A stretch of DNA of 64,000 nucleotides from Paraburkholderia sacchari (GTDB taxonomy: Bacteria; Pseudomonadota; Gammaproteobacteria; Burkholderiales; Burkholderiaceae): the NCBI RefSeq assembly GCF_000785435.2, contig NZ_JTDB02000009.1, positions 182,846 to 246,845 of the forward strand, in the 5' to 3' direction. Of this stretch, positions 16,750 through 25,335 are shown in pieces. The notes beneath the pieces were generated by a model. It worked only from the letters and a program-made list of their open reading frames with translations. It did not search any database and was not told the origin of the DNA. The position numbers were made by a program, and so were the translations under genes. How positions within the stretch are numbered: the first letter of the stretch is position 1; each line of letters starts with the position of its first letter.

Positions 16750-17631
16750 ATGAAAATAAGCTCAGGAGACTTCCGGGTCCATGAAGGCGTAGCAGTTGAT
16801 CTCAACAGGTGGCCAACGATCACGACGCCAGTCTATAAATCGAAAGATCAGTATCACGTTATGCTCGCCGAGCATATCGGGCAGCTATCCGCGTTGCAAA
16901 GCGTACTCTATGCTGATAATCGCTACGCGGTGCTTTTCATCTTTCAGGCGATGGACGCGGCGGGGAAGGACGGTGTGATCAAGCACGTGATGTCGGGCAT
17001 CAATCCACAGGGTTGCCAGGTTTTCAGCTTCAAGCATCCGAGCGCGGAAGAACTCCAGCACGATTTCCTGTGGCGAACCACCCGCAGTCTTCCGGAGCGA
17101 GGCCGAATCGGGATCTTCAACCGCTCATACTATGAAGAGGTATTGATCCTTCGAGTACATCCGGAGATCCTTCGTGGCGAGGGCTTGTCCGATGAGGCCG
17201 GTGCTGGCGAGTCCATTTGGCAGGGCCGTTACCGGTCAATCAACGATCTTGAGAGTCACCTGCATCGCAACGACACGCGCATCGTTAAGTTCTTTCTGCA
17301 CCTTTCGAAGGAGGAACAGCGCAAGCGCTTTCTCGCACGTATTGACGACCCCGACAAGAACTGGAAATTCAGTACCGCGGACGTCGAAGAGCGAAAGTTC
17401 TGGCCTCAATATATGGCTGCCTACGGCCACTGTCTTAGTGCGACCAGCACAAGGTACGCCCCGTGGTACGTCGTGCCCGCAGATGACAAGGAGAACGCCC
17501 GGATCATCGTTTCGCAAATTATTTTGGACACGCTTGCGAAGTTGAATCTGCGGTATCCCGCAGCGAGTACGGACAGGAGAGACGAATTGTCCGAAATTCG
17601 CGCACAGCTTGATGGTGAGCAAGCCAGATAG
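16750..17631 (+). CDS. ppk2: polyphosphate kinase 2 family protein
   Basis: A 293-residue PPK2: transfers phosphate between inorganic polyphosphate and nucleotides. Walker A is FIFQAMDAAGKDGVIKHVMSG (about 72-92), Walker B lies in RGRIGIFNRSYYEEVLI, the lid region holds RIVKFFLHLSKEEQRKRFLARIDDPDKNWKFS, and the C-terminal YAPWYVVPADDKENARIIVSQIILDTL is conserved. One-domain length, resembling the class that phosphorylates AMP or NMPs/NDPs; the subclass cannot be read from motifs alone. Start 16750 follows GGGAG; the frame to 16684 adds unconserved residues. A CHAD protein, predicted to bind polyphosphate, is convergent downstream. Confidence 0.92.
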   Translation: MKISSGDFRVHEGVAVDLNRWPTITTPVYKSKDQYHVMLAEHIGQLSALQSVLYADNRYAVLFIFQAMDAAGKDGVIKHVMSGINPQGCQVFSFKHPSAEELQHDFLWRTTRSLPERGRIGIFNRSYYEEVLILRVHPEILRGEGLSDEAGAGESIWQGRYRSINDLESHLHRNDTRIVKFFLHLSKEEQRKRFLARIDDPDKNWKFSTADVEERKFWPQYMAAYGHCLSATSTRYAPWYVVPADDKENARIIVSQIILDTLAKLNLRYPAASTDRRDELSEIRAQLDGEQAR

Positions 17632-17745
17632 GCGGGGGCCGCACCGCGCCGCGCCTTGCTTCCCGCATACGAGCACCCATAGGGCTGCTGGTACTGACGT
17701 ATTCAATCAGCCGCCTCTGTCGACGTACACAGGATGGCAACAGCC

Positions 17746-18588
17746 CTATTTCCATTGTTTGCGTATTAAGGCGGCAACTGCGCGCAAGCGACGCTCACGC
17801 TCCTGTTTGAACCATTTCAGCGTTCGTTCTGGCTCACCTGTGGCGGCAAGCAGCGGCGCGTTGTCGCGTAAAAGGTTCTCGCTCGCGACAACGTCATTCA
17901 AGGCGCCGAAACGTTTCTGGACTTCCTTGAGTTCATTCAATGTTTTCCGATGTCCTCTGGACAGTACGGGGCCGAACAGTTCCAGCAGGTACCGAGCCTT
18001 CTTTCCGGCCTTTCGAACATCATGGAAAGCTGCAAAGTTTGACCGTTTCGCTTTGGACGCGCGCCTCATCCGTCGGCGTAACTGGCTTTCCGATATTGCG
18101 ACACGCTCATCCGAGAAGGCCTGGAGAGGTTGTCTGTCCTGCCTGGCGACCAGTTCATCCGAGGTCTGCGACAGGACTCCAAGCAGTTGCGTCTTCGTTG
18201 CCGGATTCGAAAATACTTCTCTGCCGACATCGAGTGCTTTCTGTCGAGCCTCCAATATTTCGGGGGGCAGCGCTTTCCAATCTTCCCGTTGAAGCTTGAG
18301 CAGTTCGATCAAGATGTCGTAGTCACGTGTCCGGCCAGCCGTATCGGCGAGAGACCTGAAAAGTTCCCTCTGGCTGGTGTTTTCCCCTGCGTCCAGCAAG
18401 GGCCGGTAAGCCCACCATAACGATCGCAGGCGGCGCATGGTAATGCGCAGTTGATGGAGTCCCTCGGCGGAGGGGTCGCTTGCAACTGTCCTGGCCTGTT
18501 CGATAGCTTGATTGACGAGTGGCGACGCGATAGCCGGAAATGAGGTTTCAGCGCATGCTTCGCGTAGCTCGTGTTGGTCGTTGCTCAT
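17746..18588 (-). CDS. CHAD domain-containing protein
   Basis: A 280-residue all-helical CHAD protein. Conserved basic motifs are EGLHQLRITMRRLRSLWWAYRP (about 42-63) and FAAFHDVRKAGKKARYLLELF (about 192-212), each with the His/Arg/Lys cluster that lines the polyphosphate-binding channel; HRKTLNELKEVQKRFGALNDV follows. CHAD proteins bind polyphosphate granules. Standing next to ppk2 supports a polyphosphate role. No CYTH domain is attached. Tail-to-tail with ppk2 across 114 bp. Confidence 0.9.
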   Translation of the reverse strand: MSNDQHELREACAETSFPAIASPLVNQAIEQARTVASDPSAEGLHQLRITMRRLRSLWWAYRPLLDAGENTSQRELFRSLADTAGRTRDYDILIELLKLQREDWKALPPEILEARQKALDVGREVFSNPATKTQLLGVLSQTSDELVARQDRQPLQAFSDERVAISESQLRRRMRRASKAKRSNFAAFHDVRKAGKKARYLLELFGPVLSRGHRKTLNELKEVQKRFGALNDVVASENLLRDNAPLLAATGEPERTLKWFKQERERRLRAVAALIRKQWK

Positions 18589-18822
18589 TCGACCTCCAGA
18601 CTATGTCAGATAACCTGCATCGCGTGTCACGACGTCACCGTCGATCCGATAAACAAAGCATCGCTTTCTTTCAATATAACTTGAACAACATTTGGAGCTG
18701 AAGTCAGAAGGCAGGAAACCTGGCCCGAGATGACCGTGTCTCGCTCACGATTGATCACGACACTCCGGACATCATGGCAATTGCAGGCTTGTCCATGGCA
18801 GCGCATGCGCGACTGGTGACAG

Positions 18823-19220
18823 TGGGCGGCGACAATTAGCTTGGCCGGTCGTTGACGTTTGTTTTGGCCGGTGGTGAGGAGTCGGAGGCGGCGTAGCCGC
18901 TGGAGACGACGAACCACCGGCGGCGCTGCGTCGGCGGGGCAATAGGATGGCTGATCGATTCTTAAAGAAGAAGCGGTCAGCACATGTCTGGAACCCGCAT
19001 CACCGACCAACAGGTCCGCCTTGGGCGGCGACAATTAGCTTGGCCGGTCGTTGACGTTTGTTTTGGCCGGTGGTGAGGAGTCGGAGGCGGCGTAGCCGCT
19101 GGAGACGACGAACCACCGGCGGCGCTGCGTCGGCGGGGCAATAGGATGGCTGATCGATTCTTAAAGAAGAAGCGGTCAGCACATGTCTGGAACCCGCATC
19201 ACCGACCAACAGGTCCGCCT
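18823..19220 (+). repeat. 199-bp tandem duplication of the IS left end
   Basis: 18823-19021 is repeated at 19022-19220 with no difference that I could find. Each copy contains the left terminal repeat, the leader and the first 12-13 codons of istA (ATG at 18984 and 19183). In the first copy the reading frame runs into the second copy and terminates after about 30 codons. Confidence 0.9.
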
Positions 19221-20676
19221 CTACATGAACAAGCGCAAACATCATTCGCAGGAAGTTGCGGCTGCCAAAGCAGGAATAAGCGTGCGCAGCGCACGCCGCA
19301 TCGAGCGTGACGCGACGTTGCCATCCCAGAAGCCGCGGCGCTCTTGGCGTACGCGTCCCGATCCATTTGTCGATGTCTGGGACAGCGAAGTCGTGCCGTT
19401 GCTGCGTAACATCCCCCACCTGATGGGCATTACGGTCCTGCGCAAGCTGCAGGAGGATCACCCGGATCGCTATCCCGACAGCATGCGTCGTACGCTGGAA
19501 CGACGCATTTCTCAATGGCGGGCGCTCGAAGGTCCCAGCCAGGAGATCTTCTTCCCGCAGGAGCATCAGCCCGGCGTGCGCGGGCTGTCGGACTTTACCG
19601 ACATGAGCAAGCTGTGCGTGACGATCGGCGGCGCACCGTTCGAGCACCGGCTGTATCACTTCGTGCTCGCGTTCTCTCGTTGGGAGTATGCATGCGTGGT
19701 CGACGGCGGCGAGAGTTTCGAGGCACTCGCAACCGGCTTGCAGAACGCGTTGTGGCAGGCAGGAGGTTGTCCGCGTGAGCACCGCACCGACAGCCTGTCG
19801 GCCGCCTTCAAGAACCTTAGAGAGAAGGAAGACTTCACGGCCCGATACAAGGCGCTGCTCGATCACTACGAGATGCAGGGTACGCGCAACAATCGCGGTC
19901 TGGCTCACGAGAACGGGAGTGTCGAATCCTCGCACCGATATCTGAAGGACGCCGTCGATCAAGCGCTGATGCTGCGTGGCCATCGCGACTTCGTTGATCG
20001 TGCCGCCTACGATGAATTCATCCGCGAGCAGGTGATGCGTCGAAACCGGCGTAACGCCGCCGCGTTCCGCATCGAGCGCCAACAGCTTCAGGATCTGCCG
20101 GATTACCGTACCACCGACTTCGTCGAGGAAGAAGCGCCTGTGACCCGCTGCAGCACATTCACGGTGCGCGGCATCCTCTACAGTGCGCCGTCGCGCCTGA
20201 TTGGTCACCGGCTGAAGGTGCGCGTCTACGGCGACAGGCTCGACTGTTACCTGTCCGGCGTGCTGGTGCACAGCACCGCCCGGGGCAGCCGTGCGAACGA
20301 CAACCGTTACGCGCTTGATTACCGCCACTTCATTGGCTCCCTGAAGCGCAAGCCGCAGGCGTTCAAGGGGCTCGCGTTTCGTGACGCACTGTTCCCGCGC
20401 GAGGCCTACCGCCGGACCTGGGAGCAACTCGATGCCCGCCTGTCGCAACGCGAAGCATGCAAGACGATGGTTGGCCTGCTTGAACTGGCCGGCCTGCACG
20501 GTGTCGAGGCCATACTGGCGTCACAGCTTGACGCGTTGCTGGACGCCGGCGAACTGCCCGATCTCAAGGCGCTGCGTGAGCAGTACGCACCCCGTGATGC
20601 CTCGTGCCCCGAGGTGGTGGTCCAGATGCCGCCCGTTGCAGTCTATGACGCGCTGCTCGAGGAGATGGCAGCATGA
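19183..20676 (+). CDS. istA: IS21 family transposase IstA
   Basis: A 497-residue DDE transposase. N-terminal helix-turn-helix (QVRLYMNKRKHHSQEVAAAKAGISVRSARRIERD, about 10-43), central integrase core with GLSDFTDMSKL (first Asp), the HRTDSLSAAFKNL block, and NNRGLAHENGSVESSHRYLKDAVDQAL (Glu of the triad), then a C-terminal beta domain (VRGILYSAPSRLIGHRLKVRVY). Full length for the family. Start at 19183 in the second copy of the duplicated end. Its stop overlaps the istB start. Confidence 0.95.
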   Translation: MSGTRITDQQVRLYMNKRKHHSQEVAAAKAGISVRSARRIERDATLPSQKPRRSWRTRPDPFVDVWDSEVVPLLRNIPHLMGITVLRKLQEDHPDRYPDSMRRTLERRISQWRALEGPSQEIFFPQEHQPGVRGLSDFTDMSKLCVTIGGAPFEHRLYHFVLAFSRWEYACVVDGGESFEALATGLQNALWQAGGCPREHRTDSLSAAFKNLREKEDFTARYKALLDHYEMQGTRNNRGLAHENGSVESSHRYLKDAVDQALMLRGHRDFVDRAAYDEFIREQVMRRNRRNAAAFRIERQQLQDLPDYRTTDFVEEEAPVTRCSTFTVRGILYSAPSRLIGHRLKVRVYGDRLDCYLSGVLVHSTARGSRANDNRYALDYRHFIGSLKRKPQAFKGLAFRDALFPREAYRRTWEQLDARLSQREACKTMVGLLELAGLHGVEAILASQLDALLDAGELPDLKALREQYAPRDASCPEVVVQMPPVAVYDALLEEMAA

Positions 20677-21506
20677 ACGCGCCCGCACATGACGGTGGCC
20701 GCCTGGCCCTGATGCTCAACGAGCTGCGCCTGCCAACGATCGGCAGGTTGTGGCCCGAGTTCGCCGAGCGTTCGGACAAGGAGGGATGGCCGGCCACGCG
20801 ACTGCTTGGTGCACTGCTTGAGCACGAGCTGGCCGAGCGCGCCAAGCGACGTATAGAGCGGCACCGGACCGAGTCGCAGATGGACCCGACCAAGACGCTT
20901 GCGAGCTTCGACTTTAGCGCCGTACCAATGGTCTCGAAGGCCCATATCACGGCACTGGCCACCGGCGAGTCGTGGCTGGAGAAAGGCGCCACGGTCCTTC
21001 TGTTTGGGCCACCCGGGGTCGGGAAAAGCCATCTGGGTTCAGCCATCGGGCACGCCCTGATCGACGCCGGATACCGCGTACTGTTCACACGCACCAGCGA
21101 GCTCGTCCAGAAGCTTCAGGCAGCCCGCCAGAGCCTGCAGTTGCCTTCAGCACTGGCCAGGTTGGACCGCTTCGATTTGATCATCCTGGACGACCTGTCG
21201 TACGCGCGCAAGGACCAGGCCGAGACCAGCGTCCTGTTCGAGCTGATTGCCGAGAGGTATGAGCGCAAAAGTCTCCTGATAACGGCCAATCAACCGTTCT
21301 CGGGCTGGAATGCCGTGTTCCCTGACCCCGGCATGACGGTCGCCGCCATCGACCGGCTTGTGCATCACTCGACGATCTTCGAGCTCAACGTCGAAAGCTA
21401 TCGCCGCCGCAAGGCCGGCGACAAGCAGAATGCACGGCGGCGTCAATTAAACGATGACAACCCGTTTAGCAGCCAGTTGCCGGAAGACGGCAACGTTACG
21501 CAGTAG
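20673..21506 (+). CDS. istB: IS21 family helper ATPase IstB
   Basis: A 277-residue AAA+ ATPase of the DnaC/IstB class that assists IstA in transposition and target selection. Walker A LLFGPPGVGKSHLGSAIG (about 110-127), Walker B FDLIILDDLSYARKDQAE, sensor region LLITANQPFSGWNAVFPDPGMTVAAIDRLVHHSTIFELN. Starts at the ATGA overlap with istA, indicating translational coupling. Intact. Confidence 0.95.
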   Translation: MNAPAHDGGRLALMLNELRLPTIGRLWPEFAERSDKEGWPATRLLGALLEHELAERAKRRIERHRTESQMDPTKTLASFDFSAVPMVSKAHITALATGESWLEKGATVLLFGPPGVGKSHLGSAIGHALIDAGYRVLFTRTSELVQKLQAARQSLQLPSALARLDRFDLIILDDLSYARKDQAETSVLFELIAERYERKSLLITANQPFSGWNAVFPDPGMTVAAIDRLVHHSTIFELNVESYRRRKAGDKQNARRRQLNDDNPFSSQLPEDGNVTQ

Positions 21507-21645
21507 CGGTGAGCGTCAACTACGCCATCACGCAACGACAACTACGAAGGAGGAACGCCAAATATGACCTGATACCCAACGACAACCACCCCGTTGACCG
21601 GCCAAAATAGTTGTCGCTGACCGGCCACGCTGCTTGACGCTCTCT

Positions 21646-21831
21646 ATGACAGATCGTACCGAAGCGGAAAGGGTCCTTCAGCTGCTTCAGCTCAGGTATC
21701 CGGAACTGATTTCCCTGCCGATATCCATGTCCTCGTTCGACGACATCCGAATCTTTCGCTTAACACCTGTAGTCATATCCGTGCTCGACTATTCAAAGGG
21801 CTTCCGGAACGCGGAACTTGTCACTTTCTGA
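21646..21831 (+). CDS. short hypothetical frame after the IS (weak)
   Basis: 61 codons: MTDRTEAERVLQLLQLRYPELISLPISMSSFDDIRIFRLTPVVISVLDYSKGFRNAELVTF. The composition is protein-like, with a helical N-terminus and a beta-rich C-terminus, but no family is recognised. It begins only 19 bp beyond the IS end, so it could be the 3' remainder of a gene interrupted by the element. Confidence 0.3.
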   Translation: MTDRTEAERVLQLLQLRYPELISLPISMSSFDDIRIFRLTPVVISVLDYSKGFRNAELVTF

Positions 21832-21963
21832 AGGTTCTTCGTGGCAGGGATGAACCGTATGACGCGAAACTCCGGTAGCGGGAGCAGATGGGCAGCCTGC
21901 ACAAAAGCTGGCTGCGTCTATGCATTGACTTTCTTCACTATTGGGTTTGCAGTCGGCGCATTG

Positions 21964-21977
21964 TTGATCCATGTCAA
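21964..21977. promoter_or_regulatory. FNR/Anr-type box upstream of the hydrogenase operon
   Basis: TTGATCCATGTCAA, a strong TTGAT-N4-GTCAA match. Its centre is 80 bp before the GTG at 22051 and 143 bp before the ATG at 22114. It would place the whole hydrogenase operon under low-oxygen control. Confidence 0.65.
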
Positions 21978-22113
21978 GAGGACCGCGCCACAGTTCCATA
22001 GGCTCATTGTGTAAGTCGCCGTTCCCATCCATCGGCGAAGGATCTGAATCGTGGCCTTCGTCCCTGGACACCTCACGTTCCCGGAGAGCGCATCTTCTGC
22101 GCGCATAAAGAGC

Positions 22114-23271
22114 ATGTCCCCGGCCTCACCCCTTCATTTAAGCGCGCTCGACCGTGACGGCCTTCAGACGCTCATCGATGTGCTCCACGCTAGTGGCTAT
22201 CAGGTGCTAGGCCCGACCCTGAGAGACCAGGCGATCGTCTACGATGATGTGAAGTCGCTTGAAGACTTTCCGATAGGGTGGACGGACCGGCAGGAAGCCG
22301 GCCGGTACCGGATTGAACGCCGCGCCGACAACGCGCTTTTCGGATTTGCGGTTGGGCCGCATTCCTGGAAGCGCTTTCTTCACCCTCCCGTCGAGCGGCT
22401 CTTCTCCGTCGTCAAAGACGGTACCGGCCTGTCAATCGACCCCGACAAAGGCGAACCACAAAAGCTCGCATTCATCGGCGTAAGAGCGTGTGAACTGCAG
22501 GCGATTGCCATACAGGATCGCGTGTTTTGCGAAGGCCGTTATGTCGATCCGCGCTATGCGCAGCGCCGGCGCGGCGCGTTCATCGTAGCCGTTAATTGCA
22601 GTGAGGCGGGCGGCACGTGCTTTTGCGTCTCCATGCAAACGGGGCCGGCGGTCGAAGCGGGTTTTGACATGGCATTGACGGAGTTGCCCGCGGTAGAGGG
22701 TGCCGACCTTCTTGTCGAGGTGGGCAGCGAAGCGGGCGCTGCGCTTCTGCGGCAGGTTCCACATCGCCCGGCGACCGCGGCGCAGATCGCAGCAGCGCGT
22801 GGTGTCGTGACTCGCACGGCAAACCGGATGGGCCGCTCGATGGAGACGGCAGGGATCAAGGCCCTCCTGCAGGATAACCCGCACCACCCGCGTTGGAACG
22901 ATGTCGCCGCGCGATGCCTGAGCTGTGGCAATTGCACGATGGTGTGCCCCACGTGCTTCTGCACGACTGTGGAGGACACAGGCGACCTGGCCGGAGGGAC
23001 GGCTGTGCGTACGCGGAAATGGGACTCGTGTTTCACGCTGGGCTTCACCCATTTGCACGGCGGCAGCGTGAGGCAGACGGGTGCTGCGCGCTACCGTCAA
23101 TGGTTGACGCACAAACTGGCGAACTGGATCGACCAGTATGGCACTTCGGGCTGTGTCGGCTGCGGGCGATGCATCACGTGGTGCCCGGTTGGGATCGACA
23201 TCACGGAAGAAGTGGCGGCTATGCAGGCTTCGGCTATGGCAGTGCGGGAGGAGCGGCATGAAGGCGCTTGA
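22114..23271 (+). CDS. hyhB: group 3b-type hydrogenase beta subunit (4Fe-4S electron transfer)
   Basis: A 385-residue iron-sulfur subunit of a cytoplasmic NAD(P)-linked [NiFe] hydrogenase (also related to anaerobic sulfite reductase A). It passes electrons between the small subunit and the flavin subunit. Features: GVRACELQAIAIQDRVF and GTCFCVSMQTGP in the middle, then two ferredoxin-type clusters, CLSCGNCTMVCPTCFC and CVGCGRCITWCPVGID. The frame begins at GTG 22051 (with GAAGGA before it); I prefer ATG 22114 because the conserved part begins directly after it (LSALDRDGLQTLIDVL). First gene of the operon, overlapping the next by 14 bases. Confidence 0.88.
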   Translation: MSPASPLHLSALDRDGLQTLIDVLHASGYQVLGPTLRDQAIVYDDVKSLEDFPIGWTDRQEAGRYRIERRADNALFGFAVGPHSWKRFLHPPVERLFSVVKDGTGLSIDPDKGEPQKLAFIGVRACELQAIAIQDRVFCEGRYVDPRYAQRRRGAFIVAVNCSEAGGTCFCVSMQTGPAVEAGFDMALTELPAVEGADLLVEVGSEAGAALLRQVPHRPATAAQIAAARGVVTRTANRMGRSMETAGIKALLQDNPHHPRWNDVAARCLSCGNCTMVCPTCFCTTVEDTGDLAGGTAVRTRKWDSCFTLGFTHLHGGSVRQTGAARYRQWLTHKLANWIDQYGTSGCVGCGRCITWCPVGIDITEEVAAMQASAMAVREERHEGA

Positions 23272-23716
23272 CCTCCTGCTTGGCGAGCATCCGCTCTTTG
23301 CCGGTATCGAGCCCGCACACCTGGCCATCATCCAGGGCTGTGCGCGACTTTGCCGGTTCGAATCCGGCCATTACATCTTTCGCGAAGGTGAGCCGGCGGA
23401 CGAGTTTTTCGTGATCCGCAATGGTCGCGTCGCACTGGAAATCGGTGCGCCCGGGCATCAGCCCGTGGTGTTCGAGACGCTTGGAGCCGGCGAAATGGTC
23501 GGGGCGTCATGGCTCATTCCACCGTACCGGTGGATGTCTGACGCACGCGCGATGGAGCCGACTGGCGCGATCGGCATAGACGCCGCGTGCCTGCGCGAGA
23601 AGTGCGAGCGCGACCACGATCTCGGCTATCTGATGATGAAACGCTTCCTGCCGGTTCTCGCGGAACGGCTTCATGCCACCCGTCTGCAGATCCTCGATGT
23701 CTATGGAAAGCACTGA
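23258..23716 (+). CDS. cyclic nucleotide-binding domain protein in hydrogenase operon
   Basis: A 152-residue Crp-like sensor domain without a DNA-binding domain: LFAGIEPAHLAIIQGCARLCRFESGHYIFREGEPADEFFVIRNGRVALEIG is the classic cNMP fold, with GAGEMVGASWLIPPYRWMSDARAMEPTGAIGIDA in the phosphate-cassette position and a helical tail. The cassette lacks the canonical R-S/T pair of Crp, so it may bind another ligand or serve as a structural partner. It overlaps both neighbours by 14 bases, so it is surely part of the hydrogenase unit. Similar small proteins are known beside group 3b hydrogenases; the role is not established to my knowledge. Confidence 0.85.
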   Translation: MKALDLLLGEHPLFAGIEPAHLAIIQGCARLCRFESGHYIFREGEPADEFFVIRNGRVALEIGAPGHQPVVFETLGAGEMVGASWLIPPYRWMSDARAMEPTGAIGIDAACLREKCERDHDLGYLMMKRFLPVLAERLHATRLQILDVYGKH

Positions 23717-24557
23717 CGTTTTGCTGGAGCGGCCTGCCGATCCGCTTGTCCCGCAGGTCTATCGCGTGACCCGTCGGCGTCGCGAGCTGGCAGATACGGT
23801 CACGCTCGACATCGCGCCGGTGTCTGGCAAGCGGCCGCCCGCCGCGCCGGGGCAGTTCAACATGCTGTATGCCTTCGGCGTTGGCGAAGTGCCCGTCAGC
23901 ATGAGCGGTGACACCGCAAGCGCCGATGTGTTTGTGCACACAATCCGCGAAGTTGGCGCGGTCAGCCGGGCGCTCGTTCGTCTCGAAACCGGCGCGTGCC
24001 TGGGCGTGCGTGGGCCGTTCGGTACGGGCTGGCCGATGCGGGACACTGTGGGCGCGGATGTTGTCATCGTGGCCGGAGGGCTCGGGCTGGCGCCCCTTCG
24101 CCCGGCAGTCCGCGAAATCCTGGCGAATCGCAGCCGGTACGGCCACGTCGTGATCCTGTTCGGTTGCCGTCATCCTCGCGAGATGCTGTATGGCCGCGAG
24201 CTGGAACGGTGGCGCCAGCGTTTCGACATCGAGGTCGAAGTGATCGTGGATCACGCGGATGCCAACTGGCGAGGGCATGTCGGTGTTGTGCCCGCCTTGA
24301 TCGCGCGTGCGTCGTTTGATGCTGGCCATACCACGGCGTTGATTTGCGGGCCTGAATTGATGATGCGGTTCTCGGTCAGCGCATTGAGTTGCCGAGGCGT
24401 GGCAGACGAGCGTATCTATGTGTCGTTGGAGCGCAACATGAAATGCGCCGTGGGACACTGCGGTCACTGCCAGTTCGGCCCGGCATTCGTCTGCCGCGAT
24501 GGGCCCGTGATGCGTTACGACACGATCGCACGCAGCTTTGCCATTCGGGAGATATAA
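23703..24557 (+). CDS. hyhG: group 3b-type hydrogenase gamma subunit (FAD/NAD(P)-binding)
   Basis: A 284-residue ferredoxin-NADP reductase-like subunit carrying FAD and the pyridine-nucleotide site. Seen: PAAPGQFNMLYAFGVGEVPVSMSG (FAD domain, about 50-75), VVIVAGGLGLAPLRPAVREIL (nucleotide domain, about 117-137), CGPELMMRF, and a C-terminal [2Fe-2S] motif CAVGHCGHCQFGPAFVC. Start 23703 (MESTDVLLERP) overlaps the cNMP gene; an in-frame upstream codon exists but adds unconserved sequence. Electron route: small subunit, beta, gamma, NAD(P). Confidence 0.92.
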   Translation: MESTDVLLERPADPLVPQVYRVTRRRRELADTVTLDIAPVSGKRPPAAPGQFNMLYAFGVGEVPVSMSGDTASADVFVHTIREVGAVSRALVRLETGACLGVRGPFGTGWPMRDTVGADVVIVAGGLGLAPLRPAVREILANRSRYGHVVILFGCRHPREMLYGRELERWRQRFDIEVEVIVDHADANWRGHVGVVPALIARASFDAGHTTALICGPELMMRFSVSALSCRGVADERIYVSLERNMKCAVGHCGHCQFGPAFVCRDGPVMRYDTIARSFAIREI

Positions 24558-24558
24558 G

Positions 24559-25335
24559 GTGTCCGAACGACGTCGTCCGAAGCTCGCGGTGTGGAAATTC
24601 GCGTCATGCGACGGCTGCCAGCTCTCCCTGCTCGATTGTGAAGACGAGTTGTTGGCGCTGGCTGACACCGTCGAGATCGCGCACTTCGCCGAAGCCTCAA
24701 GCGCTGCCACGCGCGGCCCCTATGACCTTTCTCTTGTCGAGGGCTCCATCACGACGGAGCAGGACGCCAAACGCATCTGCCAGGTGCGCCGGCAATCCCG
24801 CCGTCTCGTCACGATAGGCGCGTGCGCGACGGCAGGCGGTATCCAGTCGCTGCGCAATTTTGCCGACGTGCAGGAGTGGATGGCGGCGGTCTACGCGTCG
24901 CCACAGTACGTTGCGACGCTGGCCACGTCCACGCCGATTTCGGCCCATGTTGCCGTCGATTACGAGCTTCAGGGCTGTCCCGTCAACAAGGCCCAACTGC
25001 TCGAGGTGATCTCCGCGTTGCTCATCGGCCGCAAGCCGGCCGTTCCCGAACATAGCGTCTGCGTCGAATGCAAGGCGAGCGGCACCGTGTGCGTGATGGT
25101 GCAGGGCACGGCTTGTCTCGGTCCCGTGACCCATGCGGGCTGCGGCGCGCTGTGTCCTTCGTTCCGGCGCGGCTGCTTTGGCTGCTACGGCCCGATGGAG
25201 ACACCGAACACCGCTTCGCTCGCCAGACAATGGCAGGCCCTCGGCGCTTCGCCGCGCGACATTCAGCGGGCGTTTCGCACGTTCTACGCCGTCGTCGAGC
25301 CGTTTCGCAAGGAGAGCGAATCACATGGGCGATAG
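24559..25335 (+). CDS. hyhS: group 3b-type hydrogenase small subunit
   Basis: A 258-residue small (delta) subunit with the proximal 4Fe-4S site: WKFASCDGCQLSLLDCEDE (first Cys pair, about 13-32), TIGACATAGGIQSLRNF, ELQGCPVNKAQLLEVI, and the C-terminal cluster-binding cysteines (SVCVECKASGTVC, GCGALCPSFRRGCFGCYGPME). No twin-arginine signal, so cytoplasmic. GTG start at 24559, one base after the preceding stop with GGGAG upstream. Confidence 0.92.
   Translation: MSERRRPKLAVWKFASCDGCQLSLLDCEDELLALADTVEIAHFAEASSAATRGPYDLSLVEGSITTEQDAKRICQVRRQSRRLVTIGACATAGGIQSLRNFADVQEWMAAVYASPQYVATLATSTPISAHVAVDYELQGCPVNKAQLLEVISALLIGRKPAVPEHSVCVECKASGTVCVMVQGTACLGPVTHAGCGALCPSFRRGCFGCYGPMETPNTASLARQWQALGASPRDIQRAFRTFYAVVEPFRKESESHGR

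Larger units (their letters stand above)
18823..21627 (+). mobile_element. IS21-family insertion sequence (istA-istB)
   Basis: Two overlapping transposition genes, istA and istB, flanked by related ends. Left end GGGCGGCGACAA followed by TTGGCCGGTC; the right end, read inward from the other strand, GGTCAGCGACAA followed by TTTTGGCCGGTC. So both have a CGACAA box and a GGCCGGTC box, typical of IS21 multiple terminal repeats. Exact boundaries and any target duplication cannot be fixed by eye; the right boundary could be a few bases shorter. The left 199 bp are duplicated in tandem. Confidence 0.85.

Noticed and set aside
19000..20499. 499-codon open frame opposite istA
   Set aside because: Antisense shadow of an intact transposase; no known family.
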